Below are positions 33,572-44,925 of a stretch of 64,000 nucleotides of DNA, one piece after another; position 1 is the stretch's first letter; every line of letters starts with the position of its first letter. The notes below the pieces were generated by a model. The model saw only the letters and a program-made list of their open reading frames with translations. It did not search any database and was not told the DNA's origin. A program made the translations under genes and the position numbers. Origin of the DNA: Actinoplanes italicus (lineage in GTDB: Bacteria; Actinomycetota; Actinomycetes; Mycobacteriales; Micromonosporaceae); NCBI RefSeq assembly GCF_003001815.1, contig NZ_PVMZ01000003.1:620001-684000 (forward strand). Reading direction: 5' to 3'.

Positions 33572-35074
33572 ATGACCACCACCCCCGGCAAACACCACGA
33601 GGACCTGGTCGAAGCCGCCGGCATGCCGGTCGGTAGCGGCGTCATGAAGTCCAGTTACGATCCCCGGCTCACCAACGAGGACCTGGCCCCGCTCAAGGAG
33701 CAGCGGTGGGGCTCGTACAACATCTTCGCGTTCTGGATGTCCGACGTGCACAGCGTCGGCGGCTACGTCACGGCCGGCAGCCTGTTCGCACTCGGGCTGT
33801 CCAGCTGGCAGGTGCTGGTCTCCCTGGTCGTGGGTATCACGATCGTCTACTTCTTCTGCAATCTGGTCGCCAAGCCGTCGCAGGTGACGGGCGTGCCCTA
33901 TCCGGTGATCAACCGGGTGGCGTTCGGGGTGCTCGGGGCGAACGTGCCGGCGATCATCCGGGGTGCCATCGCGGTGGCGTGGTACGGCATCCAGACGTAC
34001 CTGGCCTCCGCCGCCCTCGATGTCGTGATCCTGAAGCTGTGGCCGTCCCTGATGCCCTACGCCGATGTGGAGCAGTACGGGTTCCTCGGCCTGCCGCTGC
34101 TCGGCTGGTGCACGTACGCCCTGCTCTGGGTCCTGCAGGCGGCGGTGTTCTGGACCGGTATGGAGACGATCCGCAAGTTCATCGACTTCTGCGGCCCGGC
34201 CGTCTACGTGGTCATGTTCCTGCTGGCCGGATACCTGATCTCGGAAGCCGGCTGGGGTGCGATCGACCTGAACCTGGGTGAGGTCACGGTCACCGGCGTC
34301 GACGCGATCCCGGTGATGCTCGGCGCGATCGCCCTGGTCGTGTCCTACTTCTCCGGCCCGATGCTCAACTTCGGGGACTTCTCCCGGTACGGCAGGTCGT
34401 TCAAAGCCGTCAAGGTCGGCAACTTCCTCGGCCTGCCGATCAACTTCCTGATGTTCAGCATCCTCACCGTCGTCACCGCTTCGTTGACCGTGCCGGTCTT
34501 CGGCGAGCTGCTCACCGATCCGGTGGCGACGGTCGCGCGGATCGACAGCACGTTCGCGATCGTGCTCGGTGCGCTCACCTTCACCATCGCCACGATCGGC
34601 ATCAACATCGTGGCGAACTTCATCTCGCCGGCGTTCGACTTCTCCAACGTCAGTCCGCAGAAGATCTCGTGGCGGGCCGGCGGCATGATCGCGGCGGTCG
34701 GATCGGTGCTGCTCACCCCCTGGAACCTCTACAACAACCCGGAGGTCATCCACTACACGCTGGAGACGCTGGGCGCCTTCATCGGGCCGCTGTTCGGGGT
34801 CCTGATCGCCGACTACTACCTGATCCGCAGGCAGCAGGTCGACGTGGACGCGATGTTCACCATGTCGCCGGCCGGGAAGTACTTCTACAAGAAGGGCTAC
34901 AACCCGCCCGCGATCATCGCGACCGCGGTCGGCGCGGCCGTCGCCGTGATCCCGGTGCTCGGCAAGATCACCGACGTGGCGCAGTACAGCTGGTTCATCG
35001 GCTGCGGCCTGGGCTTCGTGGTCTACCTGGCGCTGGCGAAGAAGAGCCTCCACCCGGCGCCGGCGAAGAGCTGA
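33572..35074 (+). CDS. NCS1-family cytosine/hydantoin/allantoin-type transporter
   Basis: A 500-residue membrane protein of the nucleobase:cation symporter-1 family, 12 hydrophobic segments expected. Recognisable are LKEQRWGSYNIFAFWMSDVHSVG near residues 40-65, AWYGIQTYLAS near 135, FSGPMLNFGDFSRY near 265 and PWNLYNNPEVIHYTL near 385, as in PucI and Mhp1. The exact substrate is open; the neighbouring hydantoin-racemase-like gene favours a hydantoin or allantoin. A TAGCGT box lies 6 nt before ATG 33572. Its last base is shared with the next gene. Confidence 0.92.
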   Translation: MTTTPGKHHEDLVEAAGMPVGSGVMKSSYDPRLTNEDLAPLKEQRWGSYNIFAFWMSDVHSVGGYVTAGSLFALGLSSWQVLVSLVVGITIVYFFCNLVAKPSQVTGVPYPVINRVAFGVLGANVPAIIRGAIAVAWYGIQTYLASAALDVVILKLWPSLMPYADVEQYGFLGLPLLGWCTYALLWVLQAAVFWTGMETIRKFIDFCGPAVYVVMFLLAGYLISEAGWGAIDLNLGEVTVTGVDAIPVMLGAIALVVSYFSGPMLNFGDFSRYGRSFKAVKVGNFLGLPINFLMFSILTVVTASLTVPVFGELLTDPVATVARIDSTFAIVLGALTFTIATIGINIVANFISPAFDFSNVSPQKISWRAGGMIAAVGSVLLTPWNLYNNPEVIHYTLETLGAFIGPLFGVLIADYYLIRRQQVDVDAMFTMSPAGKYFYKKGYNPPAIIATAVGAAVAVIPVLGKITDVAQYSWFIGCGLGFVVYLALAKKSLHPAPAKS

Positions 35075-35856
35075 TGCTCATCCGGGTCATCAATCCCAAC
35101 ACCACGGCGTCGATGACCACGCTGATCGAGGCGAACGCCCGGGCCGTAGCCGGTCCGGGCGTCGTCGTCGAGGCGGTCACCCCGGCGATGGGCCCGGCCT
35201 CCATCGAGAGTCACTACGACGAGGCGCTCGCGGTCCCCGGCCTCCTCGCCGAGATCATCGCGGGGGAGCGGGACGGCGCGGACGGTTACGTCGTCGCCTG
35301 CTTCGGTGATCCGGGGCTCGATGCCGCCCGCGAGGTCGCGGCGGGACCGGTGGTCGGCATCGCGGAGGCGGCGATGCATGCGGCGATGCTGGTCGGTCGC
35401 GGTTTCAGCGTGGTCACAACCCTTGGTCGTACGGCCGGACGAGCTCTTGATCTCGCCAGTCGTTATGCCCCCGCCGGCGCCTGCCGAGGGGTGCACGCCT
35501 GTGAGATCCCGGTCCTGGAGCTGGAGTCCGACCCGTCGGTGCTGCCGAGAGTGACAGCCCTGGCCCGCGAGGCCCTGGAACGGGACGGCTCGGATGTGAT
35601 CGTCCTCGGCTGCGCCGGGATGGCCGGGCTCTGCCACGACGTCTCCGCCGAGTTGGGCGTCCCGGTCGTCGATGGGGTGACCGCCGCGACACTGATGGTG
35701 CAGTCCCTGGTCACGCTGGGTCTGGGCACCTCGAAGCGGGACGAGTACGCTGCGCCCCTGTTCAAGCCGTATCTCGGATTGCTCAGCGACTTCATGCAAC
35801 CGGATGGAGGTGGGAGTCGTCAGGGAGGCGTGAGAGCGAAGGAGGGGCTCGTGTGA
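35074..35856 (+). CDS. hydantoin racemase-like protein (Asp/Glu racemase superfamily)
   Basis: A 260-residue cytoplasmic protein of the Asp/Glu/hydantoin racemase family. The amino end IRVINPNTTASMT is typical, and the two catalytic cysteines are in VVACFGDPGLDAARE and VIVLGCAGMAGL. It probably racemises 5-substituted hydantoins or allantoin. ATG 35074 shares its A with the TGA of the transporter, so the genes are coupled. No hydantoinase or carbamoylase lies in the window. The end overlaps the sigma factor start by four bases. Confidence 0.88.
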   Translation: MLIRVINPNTTASMTTLIEANARAVAGPGVVVEAVTPAMGPASIESHYDEALAVPGLLAEIIAGERDGADGYVVACFGDPGLDAAREVAAGPVVGIAEAAMHAAMLVGRGFSVVTTLGRTAGRALDLASRYAPAGACRGVHACEIPVLELESDPSVLPRVTALAREALERDGSDVIVLGCAGMAGLCHDVSAELGVPVVDGVTAATLMVQSLVTLGLGTSKRDEYAAPLFKPYLGLLSDFMQPDGGGSRQGGVRAKEGLV

Positions 35857-36362
35857 AGAACGAGCGTGATGAGCAATTCCATCAGTTCGTGGTCAGCCGG
35901 AGGGCCGCGCTGGTGCGGACCGCGACTCTGCTCACGGCGGGTGACGCCCACCTGGCCGAGGACCTGGTGCAGTCGACGCTGACGAAGCTTTACGTCGCGT
36001 GGCCGTCGTTCCAGCGTGCCGACAACCCGGACGGTTACGTCCGGCGGACACTGGTGAACGCGCTGACCGACGAACGGCGGCGGTGGTGGCGGCGCAGCGA
36101 ACGGCCGATGGCCGAGGTCCCCGACCGGGCCGCAGCGGAACACGTGAACGGTGATGTCTCCGACGGGCTGCGCGTGGCCCTGAAGGAGCTGCCACCGAAG
36201 ATGCGGGCCGCGCTGGTGTTCCGCTACTTCTACGACCTCGATGTCGCCGACACCGCCGACGCCCTCGGATGCTCCGAGGGGACGGTGAAGAGCCAGACTG
36301 CCCGGGCGCTCGATCGGCTCCGCGCGGTTCTCGGCAACAATCCCTCCCTGGCAACTCTCTGA
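35853..36362 (+). CDS. SigE-family ECF-like sigma factor
   Basis: A 169-residue sigma factor with region 2 (LVRTATLLTAGDAHLAEDLVQSTLTKLYVAW split around residues 20-50) and region 4 (ALGCSEGTVKSQTARALDRLR near 140-160), of the actinobacterial SigE-family subtype with short region 2 and Trp-rich linker (RRWWRRSERP). GTG 35853 overlaps the racemase stop (GTGA) with GGAGG seven bases upstream. The next gene encodes a membrane protein likely to be its regulator. Confidence 0.9.
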   Translation: MKNERDEQFHQFVVSRRAALVRTATLLTAGDAHLAEDLVQSTLTKLYVAWPSFQRADNPDGYVRRTLVNALTDERRRWWRRSERPMAEVPDRAAAEHVNGDVSDGLRVALKELPPKMRAALVFRYFYDLDVADTADALGCSEGTVKSQTARALDRLRAVLGNNPSLATL

Positions 36363-36377
36363 GCAGGAGAAACTGAA

Positions 36378-37055
36378 ATGATGAACCTTCAGGACGGGCT
36401 GGCGCGGATCGCCGGTCCGGGCGCTGAGCCGACCCGGGAGCAGGTCGTCGCGGACCTGGCCCGTGGACAGAAGGCACTGCGCCGCCGCCGTACGATGCAG
36501 ACCGCCGCCGGCTCGGCCTTCGCGGTCGCCGCCGTCGCCGCGGCCTTCGCCTTCGCCTCCGGATCTCCGGCCGCCACCACCACGCCCGAGGCCAAGGCGC
36601 CGGTCACCAGCACCACGACCGCGGACGCCAAGGCGCCGGCCTTCCAGCTGATCGCCTACAAGGGCAAGCAGCCCGACGCGTTCACGGTGGCCCAGGTGCC
36701 GGCCGGTTACGAGGTCCAGGGTGTCACCGAGGGCTCCCTGACCGTCGGACCGGAGGGCATGGCCGACCAGGACCCGAACAGCTTCGTCGGCAAGGTCGCC
36801 GTCATGCTGCAGTCGGTCGACGAGCACGGCAAGATGCCCGGCAAGCCGGAGAAGGTGATGATCGGCGACCGGGAGGGCTTCTTCGTGAAGCGGCCCGGCT
36901 CTGAGGGCGACGGCATCAGCCTCTTCATCATGCAGCCGTCCGGCATGAACCTGGAGATTCAGGTCTGGGACGGCGTGGGCTGGAGCCGTGACCAGATCGT
37001 GGCGTTCGCCGAGGGTGTCACGGTGAACAAGAACGCGAAGCCCGGCCGGGGCTGA
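36378..37055 (+). CDS. membrane-anchored protein next to sigma factor
   Basis: A 225-residue protein with a short cytoplasmic amino end (residues 1-40), one transmembrane helix at about 41-63 (TAAGSAFAVAAVAAAFAFAS), a Thr/Ala/Pro linker and an extracellular domain from about 88 (FQLIAYKGKQPDAFTVAQVPAGYEV). It starts 15 nt after the sigma gene. The position and topology suggest a partner or anti-sigma-like regulator, but no zinc-binding anti-sigma motif is visible. No family was recognised. Confidence 0.75.
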   Translation: MMNLQDGLARIAGPGAEPTREQVVADLARGQKALRRRRTMQTAAGSAFAVAAVAAAFAFASGSPAATTTPEAKAPVTSTTTADAKAPAFQLIAYKGKQPDAFTVAQVPAGYEVQGVTEGSLTVGPEGMADQDPNSFVGKVAVMLQSVDEHGKMPGKPEKVMIGDREGFFVKRPGSEGDGISLFIMQPSGMNLEIQVWDGVGWSRDQIVAFAEGVTVNKNAKPGRG

Positions 37056-37079
37056 CCCGCAGGCAGAGCACGTAGAGCA

Positions 37080-37114
37080 GGGAGACCGGGACGAGGTCAG
37101 CGCCCCGGTCTCCC
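37080..37114. terminator. bidirectional terminator
   Basis: A perfect 11-bp inverted repeat (37080-37090 with 37104-37114) with a 13-nt loop lies between two convergent genes. Confidence 0.7.
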
Positions 37115-37124
37115 CACGTTCGTG

Positions 37125-37736
37125 TCACCAGCCGCGTTCCCGCCATTCCGCCAGGTGCGGGCGTTCCGCGCCGAGTGTCGAGTCCTTGCCGTGGCCCGGG
37201 TAGAACCACGTGTCGTCGCCGAATCGGCCGAACAGCTTGCGCTCGACGTCACCGATGAGCGACTCGAAGTTCTCCTTCACCCCGCGGGTGTTGCCGACCC
37301 CGCCCGGGAACAGACTGTCCCCGGTGAACAGGTGGGCGCCCCGGTAGGCCAGCACGATCGAGCCGGGTGTGTGCCCGACCACGTGGATCACGTCGAGGCT
37401 GTGCCCGCCCACCTCGATCGTGTCGCCGTCATGCAGCGTGCGCGTCACCACCGGGATCTCGGCAGCGTCGTCGGCGTGGGCCAGCGACTCGGCGCCGGTG
37501 ACCCGCACCACCTCGGCCAGCGCCTGCCAGTGGTCGCCGTGCCGGTGGGTGGTCACGACCGTCCGCAGCCCGGTGTCGCCGATCAGGTCCAGCAGGGTCC
37601 CGGCGTCGTTGGCGGCGTCGATCAGCAGCTGCTCGCCGCCGGCACTGAGCAGGTAGGCGTTGTTGTCCATCGGGCCGACCGAGACCTTCGTCATGGTCAG
37701 GCCGCCGCCCAGGTCGTGGATCTCGGGCACGCTCAT
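37125..37736 (-). CDS. MBL-fold metallohydrolase
   Basis: A 203-residue metallo-beta-lactamase-fold hydrolase of the glyoxalase II type. Metal ligands are in THRHGDHWQ (a variant of HxHxDH with Arg in second place), VVGHTPGS, FTGDSLFPGG and YPGHGKDST. The product is probably a small thioester or related hydrolase; a mycothiol thioester substrate is a reasonable inference because the upstream gene is of the mycothiol-dependent isomerase family. ATG 37736 overlaps the upstream stop as ATGA, so the genes are coupled. Confidence 0.87.
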   Translation of the reverse strand: MSVPEIHDLGGGLTMTKVSVGPMDNNAYLLSAGGEQLLIDAANDAGTLLDLIGDTGLRTVVTTHRHGDHWQALAEVVRVTGAESLAHADDAAEIPVVTRTLHDGDTIEVGGHSLDVIHVVGHTPGSIVLAYRGAHLFTGDSLFPGGVGNTRGVKENFESLIGDVERKLFGRFGDDTWFYPGHGKDSTLGAERPHLAEWRERGW

Positions 37737-38431
37737 CTCCATCTCGCGGGAGTGGGTAGCTCCCCGTCCGGGGAGACGGTCAGGTCGGAGCCGTCGGCCC
37801 GGCCGATCAGCCATGCCGCGAGCGACCGGGTCGGGCCGCCGATGACCGGGCCGTCCTCCGAGCCGATCACCAGCGGGTGTTCCAGGCCGAACGGGCGCAG
37901 CACCATGCCGGGCGCACCGGCCGGCGGGTCCTTCACCGTGGCTCGTAGCAGGCGCAGCGCGAACGCGTCCGGCCAGTCGGCAGGCGTGTAACCACGGCCC
38001 AGGTCGACCCGGTGGATCTCGATCTCGCACAGGCGCAACCACGGCACCGCCGCCGCGGACCGGGCCAGCGGCAGCCGCGTCGCCCAGGCCGCCTCCGGCA
38101 TCGCCGCGGCCGCGTCGGCGAACCGCTCGTGCGCCGCGCGCAGGTCGGCCAGCTGCTCGGCGACCGGGCGGCCGGCACCGGCCTCGATCCCGGCGGCACG
38201 GGCCTCCGGCGACGCGTACGCCGGGGTCTCCACCCCGGTCCGCGCCCAGGTCAGCAGGTTCGTCAGGGCGTCCGCGTTGCGCGCCAGATGGGTCAGCACA
38301 TGACCGACCGACCAGCCCGGCAGCAGCGACGGAGCACCGATCTCGCCGTCGCTCAGCGGCTCTGCGGCCACCAGGAGCGCCTCGGTGGCGTCCTCCACGT
38401 CGGTCATCAACACCAGCGGATCGATCGTCAC
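37733..38431 (-). CDS. maleylpyruvate isomerase family (mycothiol-dependent) protein
   Basis: A 232-residue protein with an amino-terminal DinB/MDMPI helical bundle (SLLPGWSVGHVLTHLARNADAL near residues 35-55; EIEIHRVDLGRGY near 138-150) and a small carboxy-terminal domain. The His residues of HLARNA and EIHRVDLG fit the metal site. Mycothiol-dependent maleylpyruvate isomerases act in gentisate degradation, but this family is broad and no gentisate genes are near. GTG 38431 lies 6 nt after TAGTGT, so it is likely leaderless. Cotranscribed with the MBL gene. Confidence 0.85.
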   Translation of the reverse strand: MTIDPLVLMTDVEDATEALLVAAEPLSDGEIGAPSLLPGWSVGHVLTHLARNADALTNLLTWARTGVETPAYASPEARAAGIEAGAGRPVAEQLADLRAAHERFADAAAAMPEAAWATRLPLARSAAAVPWLRLCEIEIHRVDLGRGYTPADWPDAFALRLLRATVKDPPAGAPGMVLRPFGLEHPLVIGSEDGPVIGGPTRSLAAWLIGRADGSDLTVSPDGELPTPARWR

Positions 38432-38553
38432 GCAACGACACTATCCGGTGCCGCAAGCACCCCCGGCGGAATTCACTTTCGCCCGGGCGGACGACGGTCG
38501 TACCGTCGTTGCCAGACGCGACGATCGATCAACCCGCGGAGGAGGTGAGGACC

Positions 38554-38601
38554 GTGCCGTTCAGTCTTGCCGCGTCCCTTCACCCGGGGGCCTTCGCCTG
38601 A
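38554..38601 (+). CDS. possible 15-residue leader peptide upstream of rsgA
   Basis: GTG 38554 opens a 15-codon frame (MPFSLAASLHPGAFA) ending at TGA 38599, preceded by the strong Shine-Dalgarno GGAGGAGGTGAGG. It lies 42 nt before rsgA. The strong ribosome site is the main evidence; no family is known to me. Confidence 0.4.
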   Translation: MPFSLAASLHPGAFA

Positions 38602-38643
38602 TCAGCAGGCCACGCCGTCCCCGACAGACCGTAAAGGGTTCAC

Positions 38644-39693
38644 ATGTCGTACCACCTGTCCCAGCTCGGCTGGGACGACCACTTCGCATCCCTGTTCAGC
38701 CGCTGGGACCGCTCCGACACCGCGCCCGGCCGGGTTCTCCGGGCCGACCGCGGCGTCTGCACCGTGCTGACCGCGACCGGGGTGACCAGGGCGACACTCG
38801 GCGGGTCCGTCATGATCGACGCCGCCCGCGACCCCGCCCTGCTGCCCTGTTCCGGTGACTGGGTGGTGCTGCGCCACTGGCCGGACCGGCGGACCACTCT
38901 GGAGATGGTCCTGCCCCGGCGGACCACGCTCATCCGGCGGACCTCCGACAAGGACTCGTCGGGCCAGGTTCTCGCCGCCAACATGGACACCGTCGCCGTC
39001 GTCGAACCGATCCATCCCGAGCCCGACGACGCCCGGGTCGAGCGGCTGCTCGCGCTCGCCTGGGAGTCGGGGGCCGACCCGCTGCTCGTGCTCACCAAGA
39101 CCGACACCACCAGCGATCCCGCGGCGGTGGCCCGTCAGATCGGCGAACTGGCGCCGGGCGTTCCGGTGCTGCCGGTCAGCGTCCAGCGCGGCGCCGGGCT
39201 CGACGAGCTGCGGGCGTACGTCGGACCCGGCCGCACGCTGGCCCTGCTGGGCCGGTCCGGTGCCGGCAAGTCGACGCTGGCCAACGCGCTGGCAGGCACG
39301 ACCGTGATGCCGGTCCAGGCGATCCGCGACGCCGACGGTAAGGGACGTCACACCACCGCGTACCGCAACATGATCACTTTGCCCGAGGGCGGTGCCGTCA
39401 TCGACACCCCGGGCATCCGTGGCGTCGGCCTGCTCGACACCGAGGGCGGTCTCGACAAGGCCTTCGCGGACGTCACCGACCTGGCCGGGCGGTGCCGATT
39501 CGACGACTGCAGGCACGAGACCGAGCCGGGCTGCGCCGTCCAGGCAGCCCTCGCCGACGGGACGCTCCCACCCCGGCGGCTGGCCAGCTGGCGCAAACTC
39601 CGCCGCGAGGTCGAGGTGGAGAGCGGGCGGCGATCCGCGAGGCTGGCGAGGGTCCGGCGTGCTCCGGCGCCACCCGGCCCGCATCGTTTTTGA
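38644..39693 (+). CDS. rsgA: ribosome small subunit-dependent GTPase A
   Basis: Circularly permuted GTPase that assists late 30S maturation, 349 residues. An OB domain is followed by the permuted G motifs: G4 VLTKTDTT, G1 LLGRSGAGKSTLANAL, G2/switch GKGRHTTAYR, G3 DTPGIRGVG. The zinc finger is CRFDDCRHETEPGC near residues 285-300. The length fits the family. ATG 38644 has a weak AAAGGG site. Located downstream of a possible leader peptide. Confidence 0.95.
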   Translation: MSYHLSQLGWDDHFASLFSRWDRSDTAPGRVLRADRGVCTVLTATGVTRATLGGSVMIDAARDPALLPCSGDWVVLRHWPDRRTTLEMVLPRRTTLIRRTSDKDSSGQVLAANMDTVAVVEPIHPEPDDARVERLLALAWESGADPLLVLTKTDTTSDPAAVARQIGELAPGVPVLPVSVQRGAGLDELRAYVGPGRTLALLGRSGAGKSTLANALAGTTVMPVQAIRDADGKGRHTTAYRNMITLPEGGAVIDTPGIRGVGLLDTEGGLDKAFADVTDLAGRCRFDDCRHETEPGCAVQAALADGTLPPRRLASWRKLRREVEVESGRRSARLARVRRAPAPPGPHRF

Positions 39694-39840
39694 TGTCGTA
39701 CGGCTACGTGTACCCCGGCTGTGCGGGACGCGGGTGGCTGCCCGCTCCCGCCGGCCAGGCGGGTGCCGGGCTGCTGCGTGGCCGGCAGCGGTACGGGCGG
39801 CCATGTGGGCCGCGGGAAGTGCTCTGGCAGAATTCGCCCG

Positions 39841-41640
39841 GTGCGTTCGGCGGATGAGGTGACCGGTAGGCAGGCGGCGGAGACCGCGGACGACGTGGTG
39901 GAGGCGGTTCCCGGCCCGGTCGCGAAGCGGCGCTGGACCCGGACCGACACCTGGACGGCGCTGGGCTTCCTGGGCCTGGCCGTGTTCGTGGTGATCCAGC
40001 TGTGGATCGATCCGAACGGACGGGTGCTCGCCGGGAACAGGGACGACCACGGGATCTTCCTGTTCATGCTCGCGCACGCCGAGCGGGTCGTCTTCGACGG
40101 CGCGTCACTGTTCTACGAGGACCGGCTCAACGTGCCGGACGGCGTGAACATGATGGCGAACACGTCCATCCTCGCCCTGGCGCTGCCGCTGGCCCCGGTC
40201 ACGCATTTCCTCGGTGGCGGGGTGACCGCCGCGCTGGTGATCACTCTCGGGCTCGGCGGTACGGCCTTCGCCTGGTACTGGGTCTTCTCCCGGCACCTCG
40301 GCCGTACCCCGCTCGCCGCGATCGTGGGCGCCGCCTGGTGCGGGTTCGCCCCGGCCATGGTGTCGCACGCGAACGGGCACCTGAACTTCGTCAGCAACTA
40401 CGTGCTGCCGTTCATCGTGTGGCAGGTGCTGCGCCTGCGTGAACCCGGCCGGGTGTGGCGCGGCGGTGTGATCCTCGGCCTGCTGATCGTGCTGCAGATC
40501 TTCATCAACGAGGAGGCCCTGCTCTTCCTCGCGCTCACGCTCGGCGTCTTCGCGGTCTCGTACGCCCTGATGCGGCGGGACGAGACCCGGCTGGTGTGGA
40601 AGCGGTTCACCGGCGGGCTCGGTGTGGCGGCTCTCACCTCGGGGGCGCTGTCCGGCTACCCGCTCTACATCCAGTTCTTCGGTAAGGGCAGCTACCACGG
40701 GCAGCCGTTCGAACCGAGCGTCTACGTCACCGACCTGGCCTCGCTGGGCGCCTTCGCGCGGCAGTCGCTGGCCGGGATCGGCCCGGTCGCCCGGCGGCTG
40801 AGCGTCAGCGCGACCGAGGACAACACGTTCTTCGGGCCGTTCGGCCTCGTGATGATCATCGTGTCGATCGTGATCCTCTGGCGCTCGGCGGCGATGCGGG
40901 CCACCGCGATCGCCGGGATCGTGCTGCTGGTCATGTCGCTCGGCCCGGAGCTGCGCCTGGTCGGCTTCAAGACCGGCATCCCGATGCCGTTCGCGCTGAT
41001 CAGCCACGTGCCGGTGATCGACCTGGTGAGCGTGACCCGGTTCGCGATGGTGCCGGCCATGGTCGCCGGTGTGCTGCTGGCGTTCGCGATCGACCGGATC
41101 CGGGACTACCCGGCGCTTACCCGGAAGCGCTTCAAGATCGGCATGGTGCTCGCTCTCGTACCGCTGATCCCGAAGCCGTTGCCGGTCAACGAGGGCGTCC
41201 CGATGCCCGAGTTCATCACCGCCGGCCTGTGGCGGCAGTACGTCCCGGAGGGCAGGACGCTGGTCACGGTACCGCTGCCGGACGTGACGACCGGCCGGAC
41301 CGGGCAGCGCTGGGCGACCCTGAACAACTTCGACTACGCGACGCCGCGCGGCTACTTCATGGGTCCCGCCGACCCGCCCTGGGACGACACCGGCTCGTGG
41401 CGGGCCCCACACCGTTACACCTCGCAGCTGCTCTGGAGTGTGCGGGAGTATGGATACAGTCCGGCGTTGACCGACACCGACCGCGAGCGGATCAAGGCTG
41501 ACCTGGCCTACTGGCGCGCGGCGGTCGTGGTGCTGATTCCGGACGACCGCAACGTGGCCGCGCAACGGGCGACCCTGGTGGACGCGCTCGGCTCGCCGGA
41601 ACTCGTCGGTGGCGTCGAGATCTGGAGAGTCAACTCGTAA
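39841..41640 (+). CDS. polytopic membrane protein, possibly GT-C type
   Basis: A 599-residue protein with about ten hydrophobic segments (residues 38-420) and a carboxy-terminal soluble domain of about 160 residues. After the first helix comes DPNGRVLAGNRDDHGIFLFMLAHAERV, whose acidic residues recall the catalytic loop of GT-C glycosyltransferases, and it ends in a YfhO-like loop. A lipid-linked-sugar transferase role is only an inference. GTG 39841 is chosen because a CAGAAT box sits 7 nt upstream and the frame further up, open to 39721, looks non-coding. A 120-nt gap separates it from uvrA. Confidence 0.7.
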   Translation: MRSADEVTGRQAAETADDVVEAVPGPVAKRRWTRTDTWTALGFLGLAVFVVIQLWIDPNGRVLAGNRDDHGIFLFMLAHAERVVFDGASLFYEDRLNVPDGVNMMANTSILALALPLAPVTHFLGGGVTAALVITLGLGGTAFAWYWVFSRHLGRTPLAAIVGAAWCGFAPAMVSHANGHLNFVSNYVLPFIVWQVLRLREPGRVWRGGVILGLLIVLQIFINEEALLFLALTLGVFAVSYALMRRDETRLVWKRFTGGLGVAALTSGALSGYPLYIQFFGKGSYHGQPFEPSVYVTDLASLGAFARQSLAGIGPVARRLSVSATEDNTFFGPFGLVMIIVSIVILWRSAAMRATAIAGIVLLVMSLGPELRLVGFKTGIPMPFALISHVPVIDLVSVTRFAMVPAMVAGVLLAFAIDRIRDYPALTRKRFKIGMVLALVPLIPKPLPVNEGVPMPEFITAGLWRQYVPEGRTLVTVPLPDVTTGRTGQRWATLNNFDYATPRGYFMGPADPPWDDTGSWRAPHRYTSQLLWSVREYGYSPALTDTDRERIKADLAYWRAAVVVLIPDDRNVAAQRATLVDALGSPELVGGVEIWRVNS

Positions 41641-41663
41641 GAGTGAGCGGGTGGTCCGGAAAA

Positions 41664-41686
41664 ATGTCGTACCCCGTGGCTAGAGT
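41664..41686 (+). promoter_or_regulatory. RecA-NDp/PafBC-type promoter of uvrA
   Basis: ATGTCG-TAC-n8-TAGAGT fits TTGTCR-n3-n8-TAnnnT at all but the first base. It lies 76 bases before the uvrA start, giving a leader of about 70 nt. Confidence 0.6.
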
Positions 41687-41761
41687 GTCTGCTCGACTTC
41701 AAACACTTGTACGGACTCGTCTTACGGGGCGACTCGTCTTCAGAAGGCAGAGAGGCTGGCC

Positions 41762-44701
<2,940 letters not shown>

Positions 44702-44733
44702 TTTAGAAACTTCTTAGACGACTCACAGCTACC

Positions 44734-44766
44734 GCACCCGGTTGGTCTTTTAAGGTCGCCGGGTGC
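44734..44766 (+). terminator. weak hairpin after uvrA
   Basis: GCACCCGG (44734-44741) and CCGGGTGC (44759-44766) form an 8-bp stem with a 17-nt loop, 33 nt past the uvrA stop. No T tract follows. Confidence 0.4.
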
Positions 44767-44925
44767 ACCGCTGTCAGCCCGCGCCCCGGCAAATGGGTCG
44801 GGCGAACACGGAGGAAGCGGGAGAATTCCCGCTGGGCACGTTTGAACTGATCGCGGTCAAGGTCCGTATTCCGGGGCGACTCCGCGTGACATCAGCGGCA
44901 GAAGACAGGTAGTGGAGGGCGACAA

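Noticed and set aside
44760..44910. 50-codon frame upstream of the Rieske gene
   Set aside because: It has no ribosome site or recognisable product and overlaps the likely promoter region.
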